Source: Halalkalibacillus halophilus DSM 18494 (GTDB lineage Bacteria; Bacillota; Bacilli; Bacillales; Alkalibacillaceae). Taken from it: a stretch of 64,000 nt of DNA. The number at the start of each line of letters is the position of its first letter. Position 1 is the stretch's first letter. The notes under the pieces are model-generated. The model saw nothing but the letters and a program-made list of their open reading frames with translations, did not search any database and had not been told where the DNA came from. Position numbers and translations under genes: made by a program. Shown piece after piece: positions 34,278 to 43,800 of this stretch. Location: contig NZ_AUHI01000006.1 of the NCBI RefSeq assembly GCF_000423105.1, positions 62,001-126,000 on the forward strand, read 5' to 3'.

Positions 34278-35161
34278 GCGATATATTAACACTGCAAAAC
34301 GTAAGCTTAAAATATGAAAATGACTTTTCGATTAAAAATATCAACTTAGAGTTTGAAACAGGTAAAATTTATGGACTGTTAGGAAGAAATGGTGCAGGAA
34401 AAACTTCGCTTTTGTCGTTAATGGCTTCTTTTCAACCAAAGTCTGGCGGCTTAATTAAGATGAATGACGAGAACATTTTTGAAAACCCAAATGCCATGCA
34501 ACATATTTCTCTCATTTATGATAAGGATTACCGAGAAGAATCCACGAAGGTTGAGCAGTTCTTGAAATTCGAAGAGCGCTATCGCCCCTACTATGACCCT
34601 GATTATGCAGATTATCTAATTAAGAAATTCAGTCTTCCTGTAGATCAGCCTTTAAATAAACTTTCGAAAGGGATGCAGTCCACTTTCAATGTTATCATCG
34701 GTTTAGCTAGTCGAACGCCTCTTACCATTTTCGATGAATCTTATTTAGGGATGGACGCACCTACTCGAGAAATTTTTTATGAAGAACTTTTAGAAGACCA
34801 GGCAAATCATCCGAGAATTATCATTGTTTCTACACACTTAGTATCTGAAACGGACCATTTGTTTGATGAAGTGATCATTCTTCACCAAGGTGAAATATTA
34901 CTTCAAGAGTCTTACGATAACTTACTTATTAAAGGAACTTCTGTCACGGGTGCTACAGAAACCGTAGATGCGTTTATTCAAGACCGTAGAATAATTCATG
35001 AAAAACAGCTCGCTGGCTCTAAAACGGCAATTATATTTGAAAGATTAACGTATGATGAACGTACATTAGCAAAAGAACAAGGATTGAAGACTGGTAAAGT
35101 AAATTTACAAGAATTATTCACTCACCTGACTAAGGAGGGGGAAAAAGAGCATGAGTCGTGA
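34274..35161 (+). CDS. ABC transporter ATP-binding protein (second YtrB-like)
   Basis: A 295-residue ABC ATPase. Walker A is GRNGAGKTS, and the signature region is KLSKGMQST. Walker B reads LTIFDESYLGMD: the Pro of the usual DEP is Ser. The switch His is in STHLVSE. It overlaps the permease start by 11 bp and is coupled to the regulator by a 4-bp overlap. It is paralogous to the ATPase at 2995-3897; no fourth gene follows here. Confidence 0.85.
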   Translation: MSDILTLQNVSLKYENDFSIKNINLEFETGKIYGLLGRNGAGKTSLLSLMASFQPKSGGLIKMNDENIFENPNAMQHISLIYDKDYREESTKVEQFLKFEERYRPYYDPDYADYLIKKFSLPVDQPLNKLSKGMQSTFNVIIGLASRTPLTIFDESYLGMDAPTREIFYEELLEDQANHPRIIIVSTHLVSETDHLFDEVIILHQGEILLQESYDNLLIKGTSVTGATETVDAFIQDRRIIHEKQLAGSKTAIIFERLTYDERTLAKEQGLKTGKVNLQELFTHLTKEGEKEHES

Positions 35162-35858
35162 TCGTATGGTATTTATTGATTTGTTCAAGGAACAGCTAAA
35201 ATGGTCTGTCTGGTTCCTTGCTATCATATTCACTTTGAGAATCATTCACCTTGGCATTATATTAATCTTTGATGAAGGTGGATCCACATTAGGTGGGTTC
35301 TTAAACTTTTCCCACCAATCAGCTAAGATTTATATGTTAATCGTTGGAATAGTAGCTTTATTTGTATTCTTAACTTATGCTGTACAACACGGTATTACCC
35401 GTATGGAATATATAAAAGGTGGTGCACTGGCGGCTATCGCATTATCCTTAGCTTTAGCATTCATATCCATGGTATTCGCCGGAAGTGAGTATTTATTAGT
35501 TTGGCTCACAGGGTTGTCGATTGATGTGCATACCGACTCCCTACTCGGGGTGAACGCAAATTGGCTTGTTTTATTCTTCATATATACGATTAGTGTTTTA
35601 CTTTATTATCTCCTCGGTTGGTTGATTGCTTCTGGTTTCTATCATTCCCCGAGAAGAGGTTTTTGGTATATTGCATTAGCAATTGGATTATTATTTATTG
35701 ATGACTTCATGTGGGGGACGCAAGTGACTTTGTTTGCCTTATCATTTAGTTGGGCATCTGTCCCGTGGATAGTCTCCATCGCTGTTTCAATTCTGATCAT
35801 CTTATTTACAGGCTGGGTGATCAAGCAAACATTAAAAAACATTACAATTAAAATGTAA
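35151..35858 (+). CDS. ABC-2 type permease (second YtrC/D-like)
   Basis: A 235-residue membrane protein with six predicted spans (about 15-38, 60-80, 88-110, 130-155, 165-180 and 195-222). It is the last gene of the GntR-ATPase-permease operon and should pair with the ATPase. Sequence similarity to the permease at 2280-3014 is weak, but position and size are equivalent. A GGAGGGG-type site lies inside the end of the ATPase gene. A perfect hairpin follows at 35864-35899. Confidence 0.75.
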   Translation: MSRDRMVFIDLFKEQLKWSVWFLAIIFTLRIIHLGIILIFDEGGSTLGGFLNFSHQSAKIYMLIVGIVALFVFLTYAVQHGITRMEYIKGGALAAIALSLALAFISMVFAGSEYLLVWLTGLSIDVHTDSLLGVNANWLVLFFIYTISVLLYYLLGWLIASGFYHSPRRGFWYIALAIGLLFIDDFMWGTQVTLFALSFSWASVPWIVSIAVSILIILFTGWVIKQTLKNITIKM

Positions 35859-35863
35859 GACGG

Positions 35864-35899
35864 AAAGACGGGTTTCTAAACAGTTAGAAATTCGTCTTT
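35864..35899 (+). terminator. Intrinsic terminator of second YtrA-type operon
   Basis: AAAGACGGGTTTCTAA (35864-35879) pairs over 16 bp with TTAGAAATTCGTCTTT (35884-35899), two G-U pairs, followed by TTTACG. Confidence 0.88.
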
Positions 35900-36005
35900 T
35901 TACGACAATAATTTTCAAAATTTTTAAACATTTATGGTATGATTAAAAGTATCTATATTAGTTGAATTTCCTTTTAATACATCCAAAGAAAGCGAGGAAA
36001 AAGTT

Positions 36006-37457
36006 GTGTTTAAAAATTATGATCCTAGTAAATTTTACGATGAAATGCTTGAAAGCACGGAAAAGCCTAAAAACCATTACAAATCTTTTTACAATATTTT
36101 AGCTAACTTTTCAAACCATGAACTATACGAAAAACATGAAGTCGCACAACTTAGCTTCTTAAGACAAGGCATCACATTTACCGTTTATAGTGGAGAACAA
36201 AGTACGGAAAGAACCATGCCATTTGATTTTCTACCAGTAATTATTCCTACAGATGAATGGTCACGTGTCGAAAAAGGCATGGTTCAACGAGTAAAAGCGT
36301 TAAATTTATTTCTAGAAGATGTCTATCACGACCAGCACATCTTAGATGACGGGATCGTGCCAAGAGATTTAATAGAAAATAACCCTTACTACTACCAACA
36401 ACAGGCAGCTGGGATCAAGATTCCTTTAGATAACCATATTTTCTTAGCAGGGATTGATCTGATTAAGGATGAACACGGGGAATACCGTGTACTAGAAGAT
36501 AATTTGCGAAACCCCTCTGGCCTCTCTTACGTTTATCAAAATCGATTTGTCATGAGACGTGTTTTCCCTGAATTTTTTAATCAACATCAAATTCGTACGT
36601 TAGAACATCAAATGTCGTTATTACATGATAGTTTAAAGAGCCATGTACCTGACCATTCAGAGTCTCCACACAATCCAACCATGGTATTACTCACACCAGG
36701 CCAGTACAATTCCGCCTACTATGACCATGTATTTTTAGCACAACAAATGGGAATCGAATTGGTTGAAGGAAGAGATTTACTCGTACGAGATGACGTTGTA
36801 TATATGAAAACGATTCACGGATTACAACGTGTAGATATTATTTACCGGAGAATTGATGATGATTATCTAGACCCAGAAGCGTTTAAGCCTGAATCTATGC
36901 TAGGTGTAAACGGACTTCTGAAAGCATATCACAAGAAAAATGTCGCTATTTTAAACGGGATAGGAAATGGTGTGGCAGATGATAAAGCCATTTATGCATA
37001 TGTACCAGCAATCATCAAATATTATTTGGATGAAGAGCCTATTTTGAAAAATGTAGAAACGTATTTACTAGAAGAAGAACAGTCACGCAACTATGTCTTA
37101 GAAAATCTCGAGAAGTTAGTTGTCAAAAATGTAGGTGCTTCTGGTGGGTATGACATGTTGATCGGACCGCATGCTTCTGAACATGAGATTGAAAGTTTTA
37201 GAAAGAAAATTATAGAAGAACCACATCAATACATCGCCCAACCGACGATTAAACTGTCCCGTATGCCTGCGTTTCAAAATAACAAATTCTACCCTTGTCA
37301 TATTGACCTAAGAGTTTTTGTAATGAGTGGGGAGAAAACGAAAGTGCTTCCTGGTGGCTTGTCTCGAGTAGCGCTAAAAGAAGGATCGCTTGTTGTAAAT
37401 TCCAGCCAAGGTGGCGGTGGAAAAGATACATGGGTAATAAAAGAAGGAGGCGAATAG
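36006..37457 (+). CDS. Circularly permuted ATP-grasp protein
   Basis: A 483-residue protein of the circularly permuted type 2 ATP-grasp family. Seen are 'FDFLPVIIPTDEWSRVEKGMVQRVKALNLFLEDVYH', the nucleotide-site run 'LEDNLRNPSGLSYVYQNR', 'DIIYRRIDDDYLDP' and 'KNVGASGGYDMLIG'. ATP-grasp enzymes form peptide or amide bonds from carboxylates. It begins with GTG 36006 after an AGGA site. It heads an operon with an alpha-E protein (1 bp gap) and a transglutaminase-like protein (15 bp gap), a set known from comparative genomics as a predicted peptide-synthesis and processing system whose product is unknown. Confidence 0.9.
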   Translation: MFKNYDPSKFYDEMLESTEKPKNHYKSFYNILANFSNHELYEKHEVAQLSFLRQGITFTVYSGEQSTERTMPFDFLPVIIPTDEWSRVEKGMVQRVKALNLFLEDVYHDQHILDDGIVPRDLIENNPYYYQQQAAGIKIPLDNHIFLAGIDLIKDEHGEYRVLEDNLRNPSGLSYVYQNRFVMRRVFPEFFNQHQIRTLEHQMSLLHDSLKSHVPDHSESPHNPTMVLLTPGQYNSAYYDHVFLAQQMGIELVEGRDLLVRDDVVYMKTIHGLQRVDIIYRRIDDDYLDPEAFKPESMLGVNGLLKAYHKKNVAILNGIGNGVADDKAIYAYVPAIIKYYLDEEPILKNVETYLLEEEQSRNYVLENLEKLVVKNVGASGGYDMLIGPHASEHEIESFRKKIIEEPHQYIAQPTIKLSRMPAFQNNKFYPCHIDLRVFVMSGEKTKVLPGGLSRVALKEGSLVVNSSQGGGGKDTWVIKEGGE

Positions 37458-37458
37458 G

Positions 37459-38445
37459 ATGTTAAGCCGTGTTGCAGACTCACTATATTGGATGGCCAAA
37501 AATATTGAGCGTGCAGAAAATAACTCGAGAATTATCTCTACACGTTTAATAAATGTTTTGGAAGCGGATGACTCTGAAGTAATCGCAAATAGAGATTGGG
37601 GAGAAATCATTGATATCTGCTCCTCATTTGACGATTATGTCGCTACTGACTATACACAAAATCCCGATACAGTCATTCAGTACTTGGCTTTTCAATTAGA
37701 AAATCCAAATGCTTTACTTAAATCAATTGAAGTAGCTCGGGAAAACGCCAAATCAACAAGAGAAATCATCCCTTCTGAATTATTCGAAACATTAAATGAC
37801 TGTTATTGGGCGAGCAAGCAAGTAGATGATAAACAATGGAATTATAAAGATGTAGATCAACTTCTGAAGCAAATCATACAAACATCCTTCACGACTCAAG
37901 GAATTATTGAGTCCTCTTTAACTAGGGATGATAGTTATGCGTTCATTCAAATCGGGAAATGGTTAGAAAGAGCAGAGAAAACATCTCGAATCCTCACCAT
38001 GATGTGCGAAAAGATGATGGAAGACCACGTGCAACCGACAGAAAAGTTTTATTACGAATGCTTACGAATATTACAGTTCGTCAACGGACACGAAGCGTTT
38101 TTAAAGAAATATCCACCTTCCATCAAAAGCGCAGACGTTTTAGAATTTTTAATAGTGGATAATTCTTTTCCAAGATCAATTTTATATTGTATTGAACATG
38201 TACAAGATGAAATATCTACAATGGAAGACGGTCAGGTATCCATTTATTCGGAAGCATTATTTACCATTTTAGAAAAAGCTACGGATGATTTAGCCAGCAT
38301 TTCTACACATGATGCCACAATGTTAGAGCTGTTCGATTTCTTACAGAAGTTCCAAGGACATTGTAATCAGATTGGCGAAATTTTCTCTAAAACATATTAT
38401 TTAGTAGACCCATCATTATCTGAGTCTTATCAAAATCAGTCCTAG
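37459..38445 (+). CDS. Alpha-E domain protein
   Basis: A 328-residue all-helical protein of the alpha-E family, starting 'MLSRVADSLYWMAKNIERAENNSRII', which is the family signature. Repeated Glu and Arg residues at helix ends ('WLERAEKTSRIL') define the E-rich bundle. It always accompanies the permuted ATP-grasp enzyme in bacterial genomes, perhaps as a substrate or carrier scaffold; its reaction is unknown. The start lies 1 bp after the ATP-grasp stop with an AGGAGG site inside the latter, so translation is coupled. Confidence 0.9.
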   Translation: MLSRVADSLYWMAKNIERAENNSRIISTRLINVLEADDSEVIANRDWGEIIDICSSFDDYVATDYTQNPDTVIQYLAFQLENPNALLKSIEVARENAKSTREIIPSELFETLNDCYWASKQVDDKQWNYKDVDQLLKQIIQTSFTTQGIIESSLTRDDSYAFIQIGKWLERAEKTSRILTMMCEKMMEDHVQPTEKFYYECLRILQFVNGHEAFLKKYPPSIKSADVLEFLIVDNSFPRSILYCIEHVQDEISTMEDGQVSIYSEALFTILEKATDDLASISTHDATMLELFDFLQKFQGHCNQIGEIFSKTYYLVDPSLSESYQNQS

Positions 38446-38460
38446 GGAAGGAAGACCAAC

Positions 38461-39312
38461 ATGAAGTACCAAATAGAACATATCAACAAATTCCACTACG
38501 AAAACAACGTCGACCAAAGCATGAACCATATACGATTAAAGCCTAAAACGGACGAATGCCAGCGACTACTCACTTATCGCACGGACATATCTCCTGAGTC
38601 TGTAATCAAAGAATATGTCGACTTGTGGGGAAATACAGTGGAAACCTTTTTCATACCGGAAATGCACGATAAGTTGGAAGTGAAAACTAGTTCCGTTGTC
38701 AGTATCCAGCGAAGCCCCTTTATTCATAGAGTCGAATATTCGCCAGAAATGCGTAATATTTATCATTCTAAGCTATTTCGCGACCATTACCTTGCCTATT
38801 TAAACCAAACATCCTACACCTACTTGGAACAGGAACAAGTAGACAAGGTTGTAAATATAGTAGGTGATAATTCGAACCCCGTGGAGTTCGCTTTAAATGT
38901 GATGAATTATGTGTATACAAACTACGCATATGATACAGAGGCCACACATGTAAATACGTTCGCTCAAGAGGGAATCGACCTTCACGGGGGCGTGTGCCAA
39001 GACTTTGCCCACGTCATGATTGGCATACTACGTGCTAATCTCATCCCTGCTAGATATGTCAGTGGGTACTTATATGTTGGGGAAGACTCTGCCCTTGTAG
39101 GGGATGCAGCAACACACGCGTGGGTAGAAGTAATGGTTCCCGGTATTGGCTGGTGTGGACTAGATCCGACCAATAATGTAGAAGCACTCGAAAACCATAT
39201 CCGCGTAGGAACAGGTAGAGATTACAATGACGTAAGTCCCGTGCAAGGCGTTTATCGTGGTGGCGGCCAAACATTGGATGTAAAAGTAAGTTGTACGTTG
39301 TTAGAATCATAA
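38461..39312 (+). CDS. Transglutaminase-like cysteine protease
   Basis: A 283-residue protein with the bacterial transglutaminase N-terminal domain (about 1-80, 'KYQIEHINKFHYENNVDQSMNHIRLKPK') and a transglutaminase-like core. The triad is visible: Cys in GGVCQDFAHV, His in ATHAWVEVM and Asp in LDPTNN. Such proteins usually act as cysteine peptidases or amidases rather than cross-linkers. It is third in the ATP-grasp/alpha-E operon and probably processes that product. A GGGAAGGAAG site precedes the ATG. A terminator starts 2 bp after the stop. Confidence 0.9.
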   Translation: MKYQIEHINKFHYENNVDQSMNHIRLKPKTDECQRLLTYRTDISPESVIKEYVDLWGNTVETFFIPEMHDKLEVKTSSVVSIQRSPFIHRVEYSPEMRNIYHSKLFRDHYLAYLNQTSYTYLEQEQVDKVVNIVGDNSNPVEFALNVMNYVYTNYAYDTEATHVNTFAQEGIDLHGGVCQDFAHVMIGILRANLIPARYVSGYLYVGEDSALVGDAATHAWVEVMVPGIGWCGLDPTNNVEALENHIRVGTGRDYNDVSPVQGVYRGGGQTLDVKVSCTLLES

Positions 39313-39313
39313 G

Positions 39314-39352
39314 AAAAGCCGTAACAGCTTTTGATCAGCTGTTACGGCTTTT
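39314..39352 (+). terminator. Strong intrinsic terminator of ATP-grasp operon
   Basis: AAAAGCCGTAACAGCT (39314-39329) pairs perfectly over 16 bp with AGCTGTTACGGCTTTT (39337-39352), followed by TTCTG. Array A4 begins 9 bp further on. Confidence 0.93.
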
Positions 39353-39360
39353 TTCTGTAG

Positions 39361-39740
39361 GTTGATATATTTTCACGGGCGCTGATATATTTCGAGATCG
39401 GTTGATATATCTTCGCGACCGCTGATATATTCCGAGGTCGGTTGATATATCCTCACGACCGCTGATATTTTCCGAGATCGGTTGATATATCTTCTTGACC
39501 GTTGATATATTTCGAGGTCGGTTGATATATTTTCACGGGCGCTGATATATTCTTGTGGACACTGATATATCCTCGTGGGCGCTGATATCTCCGCTGGAAC
39601 GCTGATATATTCTCGCGGACGCTGATATATTCTCGCGAGCGCTGATATCTCTTCGTGAGTGCTGATATTTTCCGATGTCGGTTGATATATCCCCACGACC
39701 GTTGATATTTTCCGATTACAGCTGATATCCTTCGCGGGGA
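39361..39740 (+). repeat. Phased intergenic array A4: 19 units of exactly 20 bp
   Basis: Nineteen consecutive 20-bp units without an insertion or deletion. Each begins with GCTGATATAT, GTTGATATAT or a close variant; the second half varies (for example TCTCGCGGAC, TTCACGGGC or TCGAGGTCG endings). The start of every unit is conserved while the rest drifts. The gap between the terminator and the minus-strand gene at 39761 contains nothing else except about 20 bp of plain sequence. A frame crossing the array on the minus strand is an artefact. Confidence 0.92.
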
Positions 39741-39760
39741 CCCTCGCTAATTGTCACCCT

Positions 39761-40153
39761 CTAATCTAACTCCCCGTGGAAATAATCCAATTCTTGAATA
39801 TAGGATTCTTTGATATCTGCTACAACTTCTTTTGACACTTTTTCCGTATATAAAAAATAGACGAGGTTACGTCGGTTATCCATTTTCAACCAGGTGCGAA
39901 CGTTCTGTATAAAGGGGCGATTGTGGAGGTATTTAACTGCCTCTCTTCGGTTATATTTTTCACCTATTTCTTCCTCGGCAATTTCTTCGATCACGGTAAA
40001 TGCATGTTCTACTGTCATCTCAAAGAAATGGATAAATCCCGCTCGTTCTAAATCACTTTTCAAAGCGTCTCCTTCATATTTCTTCAACAAATAATAGCTT
40101 TGCTCGAACTTATCAAACTGTTCTTTTAATCGTCCTTTTAGTACATAGCTCAT
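39761..40153 (-). CDS. HI0074-like nucleotidyltransferase substrate-binding protein
   Basis: A 130-residue helical protein from ATG 40153, whose AAGGAG site lies in the last codons of the GNAT gene; a longer frame to 40192 lacks a site. The pattern 'RLKEQFDKFEQSYYLLKKYE', 'GFIHFFEMTVEHAFTVIEE' and 'WLKMDNRRNLVYFLYTEKVS' fits the four-helix bundle of HI0074-type proteins, partners of minimal nucleotidyltransferases (MNT/HEPN-like toxin-antitoxin modules). No nucleotidyltransferase gene is next to it, so it would be an orphan. Assignment is by pattern only. Confidence 0.55.
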   Translation of the reverse strand: MSYVLKGRLKEQFDKFEQSYYLLKKYEGDALKSDLERAGFIHFFEMTVEHAFTVIEEIAEEEIGEKYNRREAVKYLHNRPFIQNVRTWLKMDNRRNLVYFLYTEKVSKEVVADIKESYIQELDYFHGELD

Positions 40154-40155
40154 TT

Positions 40156-40671
40156 TTAGTGCTCCTTCATCAAACGATTTAAATCGTTCCATAGATAAAT
40201 CAATAGGCGTTGTTCTGTACCCGCGATGTTAATTTCTTTTTCCTCATAGAGTTCTGCTCCGAGTTTTTCGTAAAACTGTTTGGACTGATTATCATCAAGC
40301 ACTTCCACAAAGGCTTTTGTATAGTTTAGGTCCCTCAACCTCCCAAACAATGTTTTGGTTAATTGCTTTCCTATCCCTTCTCCTTGAACGTTTTGTAATA
40401 GATAAATCGCAGTGAGGTCTCCTGCACCTTCTACTTGGTTCTCATCTCTCTTACCTCCGCAGACAAACCCGACTACTTCCCCACCCTTTTCATATACAAA
40501 AATATGATTGTTGGGATCAGCAATATTTGCGGTCCAAATCTTTTCACGGTGTTCATAGGATAGTTTTTCTAAGAAGGTAGAAGGTAGTATGTCTTTGTAT
40601 GTAGTTTTCCAGCTGTCCACATGAACTTTTGCTATCGATTGCGCATCTTCTTGATTTGCTTCCCTAATCAT
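40156..40671 (-). CDS. GNAT family N-acetyltransferase
   Basis: A 171-residue single-domain GNAT. It has the N-terminal 'IREANQEDAQSIAKVHVDSWKTTYKDILP', then strand beta4 'LTAIYLLQNVQGEGIGKQLTKTLF' with the acetyl-CoA pyrophosphate loop (QGEGIG). 'VLDDNQSKQFYEKLGAEL' follows as motif B. The substrate is unknown. It is translationally linked to the helical protein downstream, whose ribosome site it contains. Confidence 0.88.
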   Translation of the reverse strand: MIREANQEDAQSIAKVHVDSWKTTYKDILPSTFLEKLSYEHREKIWTANIADPNNHIFVYEKGGEVVGFVCGGKRDENQVEGAGDLTAIYLLQNVQGEGIGKQLTKTLFGRLRDLNYTKAFVEVLDDNQSKQFYEKLGAELYEEKEINIAGTEQRLLIYLWNDLNRLMKEH

Positions 40672-40819
40672 CAGACGTCCCCCTCATCATCTTAATAATC
40701 CCCATTCTATCTATTCCTACTTCAAATGAAAAGTTAAAGCAATTTTCACAATTATAGATTCCTTTATTTTCTATTATGTTAAACTGAAATTACTAGTACA
40801 TAAGTAAGGTAGGGGTCGT

Positions 40820-43800
40820 ATGAAAGCATTTATTATAGCTTTAATAATCGGAATTTTTTTATTATCTACTCCATTTATTATTTGGTTCATGCAAAGTGAT
40901 GAACAACTAGACGTTTTAGTTTTAAATAAAACGGTACCAGATGAATCTTACCGCGAACACCAAGGATTATATTGGTTGTTGAATCACAGTAAATACACCC
41001 CATCTGATAAAGAACGGTACGAAATGAATAATGATTATTACGGATTTTTTCCGGACGAGGAAGCAGAAGCCTATAGCACCCGATCACTACCTAACGAAAT
41101 AACCGATACCGATTTAATTTATATTGCTGACACTTATGGGGTTAGTGCGTCTGATTTAGCATGGGAAGATTCTTCGGACGATCAGAACGAGTTAATTTAC
41201 GGAGGATTACAAGAAGAGGAATGGCAGACGATTGAAAATAGAATCAACTCTACTCCTACTGACCTTGTGATGGAATTCAATTCCTTTGCCTCTCCAACTC
41301 ACGAAAATGTCCGAGAGCAAGTAACCGACTTCCTACAATTGGATTGGACGGGGTGGACCGGAAGATACTTTCAAGAATTACATCCATCTGAGTCAGAGGT
41401 ACCTGCTTGGATTGTCGAACGATATGAAAGCAATCAACAAAGCTGGGATTACCAAGGGGAAGGGTATATTCTTGTGGATGATGCTACCGAGGATGTCATC
41501 GTATTATCTCAAGAAAAAGGAGGCTTAAACGATTCTAAACTTCATATGGAGTTCACCAGTGCAGGAGAAGAATTATTGGGTGTGAAAGATTCAACGGCTT
41601 ATCAATATTGGTTTGATATTGTGGAACCGGAACATGAGGAGCAAACGATGGCTACTTTTTCTCTTAATGTGACAGATGAAGGAGACGATTTGCTTAAAGA
41701 AAACAATCTTCCACATGAGTTTCCGGCAGTATTGCATCACCAAAAACAGGATTCTAACATTTACTATTTTGCAGGAGATTTTGTAGACCTTGAAAACATT
41801 CCTACTGTGTACCAATATGCAGGTTTAGATACCATTCGCTCGCTTCTGTCCTTTGAATTTATCAATCCCCAGACTAGCTTTTTCTGGAAGACCTATAGAC
41901 CGATGATGGAAAATATTTTGGCAAAAGCCAGTGAGACTCAAATGGATGTGGATGAGGTGAGTACAACAGAGACGAACAATCAAGCCCAATTAAATGACAA
42001 CAAGTATCCATCAAGAATTGCAGGAGAACATTTTGAGGTTTATCAAAACGGGGAATGGAAAGATCTAACTATTAAAGGTGTTAATTTAGGGATGGGCAAA
42101 CCTGGCGCATTTCCGGGACAGGCTGCGATTTCAAAAGAGGAATATGAACGATGGTTTCAACAAATCGGACAGATGAATGCTAATGCAATTCGCGTTTACA
42201 CCTTACATCCTCCAGCATTTTATGAAGCTTTACTAGAATATAACCAGTCAGCAGACAATCCAATCTATGTCTTCCATGGTGTCTGGATTGATGAGGAACC
42301 TTTAGAGGAAACTCTCGATGCTTTTCAACCTGAAAGTACGGAAACCTTTCAAAAAGAAATGAGAAATATTGTTCAAGCAATGCACGGGGATGCTACGATC
42401 GATCCTCAGCCTGGGCATGCTTCTGGGCACTACCATGCAGACATATCCCCCTATGTTATTGGTTGGATTATTGGGATAGAATGGTACCCATTTATGGTAG
42501 AACATATGTCGGAAGCGTATGCTGATCTAGGCGATTTCGACGGTAAGTATATGTACACAGACAATGCAAACCCAATGGAATATTGGTTAGCTGAGCAATT
42601 CGACTATCTGATGGATTATGAAGTAGAAAACTACCAGTCGATGCGGCCATTAAGCTTCACAAATTGGGTAACCACAGATAATATCGACCAACCTGCTGAA
42701 CCATTAGAACAAGAAGACCTTGCAACGGTGGATCCTAACCATATCCACACGAAAGAAGAAGCTTCCGAAATTGGAATGTTTGCTTCCTATCACGTATATC
42801 CATATTATCCAGATTTCTTAAACTTGGAAGAAAAGTATACGGAGCATATTGACCACCGAGGAGAAAGAAATAATTATGCAGGATATCTTGAAGATCTTAA
42901 ATCAATACACGATATTCCGATTTTGATAGCCGAGTTTGGGATTCCTGCATCAAGAGGCATTACACACAAAAATCCATTTGGTTGGAATCAAGGATTTATT
43001 TCAGAAGCGCAGCAAGGTCAAATTGTGAGTCGTTTATATGAGGATATTCTAGAACAAGATATGCTCGGTGGATTGATTTTCACCTGGCAAGATGAATGGT
43101 TTAAACGAACATGGAACACAATGGATTATGATAATCCAGATCGAAGGCCTTTTTGGTCCAATGCTCAAACAAATGAACAACACTTTGGCTTAATGAGTTT
43201 TGACCGTTTGAAAGTAAAATTAAACGGCCAAGACGATTGGGATTCTGGTGATGAATTGTATTCTAACTCAAGGGATATGGTAAGGACTTTTACCGCTGAT
43301 CACGATGAACGTTATCTTTATTTAAAATTCGAACTAGAAGATGCAGTTGAAGAAATTTTTAAAGACCATTCGTTGGAAACTCATTTTAGTATTCGTTCCA
43401 ATGGGGGAGTGGAAATTTCTGATGAAATCGACTTCCTATCCGACTTCCGATTAACGCTAAACGGAATGGATGGAAAGCTAGAAGCGGCTGGTGATTATGA
43501 TTCGTTCTACTATGATTATACCGAACGTCTCGATATGTTTGAATCAACGGAAGAAGAAATGAACCAAAAAGAAGAAAGCTTTCACCCGTTACGCCTTGCT
43601 TTAAATAAGGGATTAGTTCGTCCTGACACAGGAGAAGAACTCCCCTTCGAATATGTAGAAACAGGGGAATTGAAATATGGCATAGGTGACCCAGATCACG
43701 AAGCTTATGATTCTTTATCTGATTATTATTACGAAGATAAAATCATTGAAATAAGAATTCCTTGGATGATGCTTAATGCAAGAGATCCAAGTCAATTAGA

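Noticed and set aside
37249..37610. Several overlapping open frames antisense to the ATP-grasp/alpha-E junction
   Set aside because: Low-complexity shadow frames; the plus-strand genes have family-wide conserved motifs and coupled starts.
39373..39696. A 107-residue open frame on the minus strand with repeats such as YQRPREYIS and ISTDLEIYQ
   Set aside because: It is only the 20-bp array A4 read in three frames by turns (20 x 3 = 60 nt gives a 20-residue repeat). No ribosome site and no ordinary codon pattern are seen. Such frames are probably listed as hypothetical proteins in databases.
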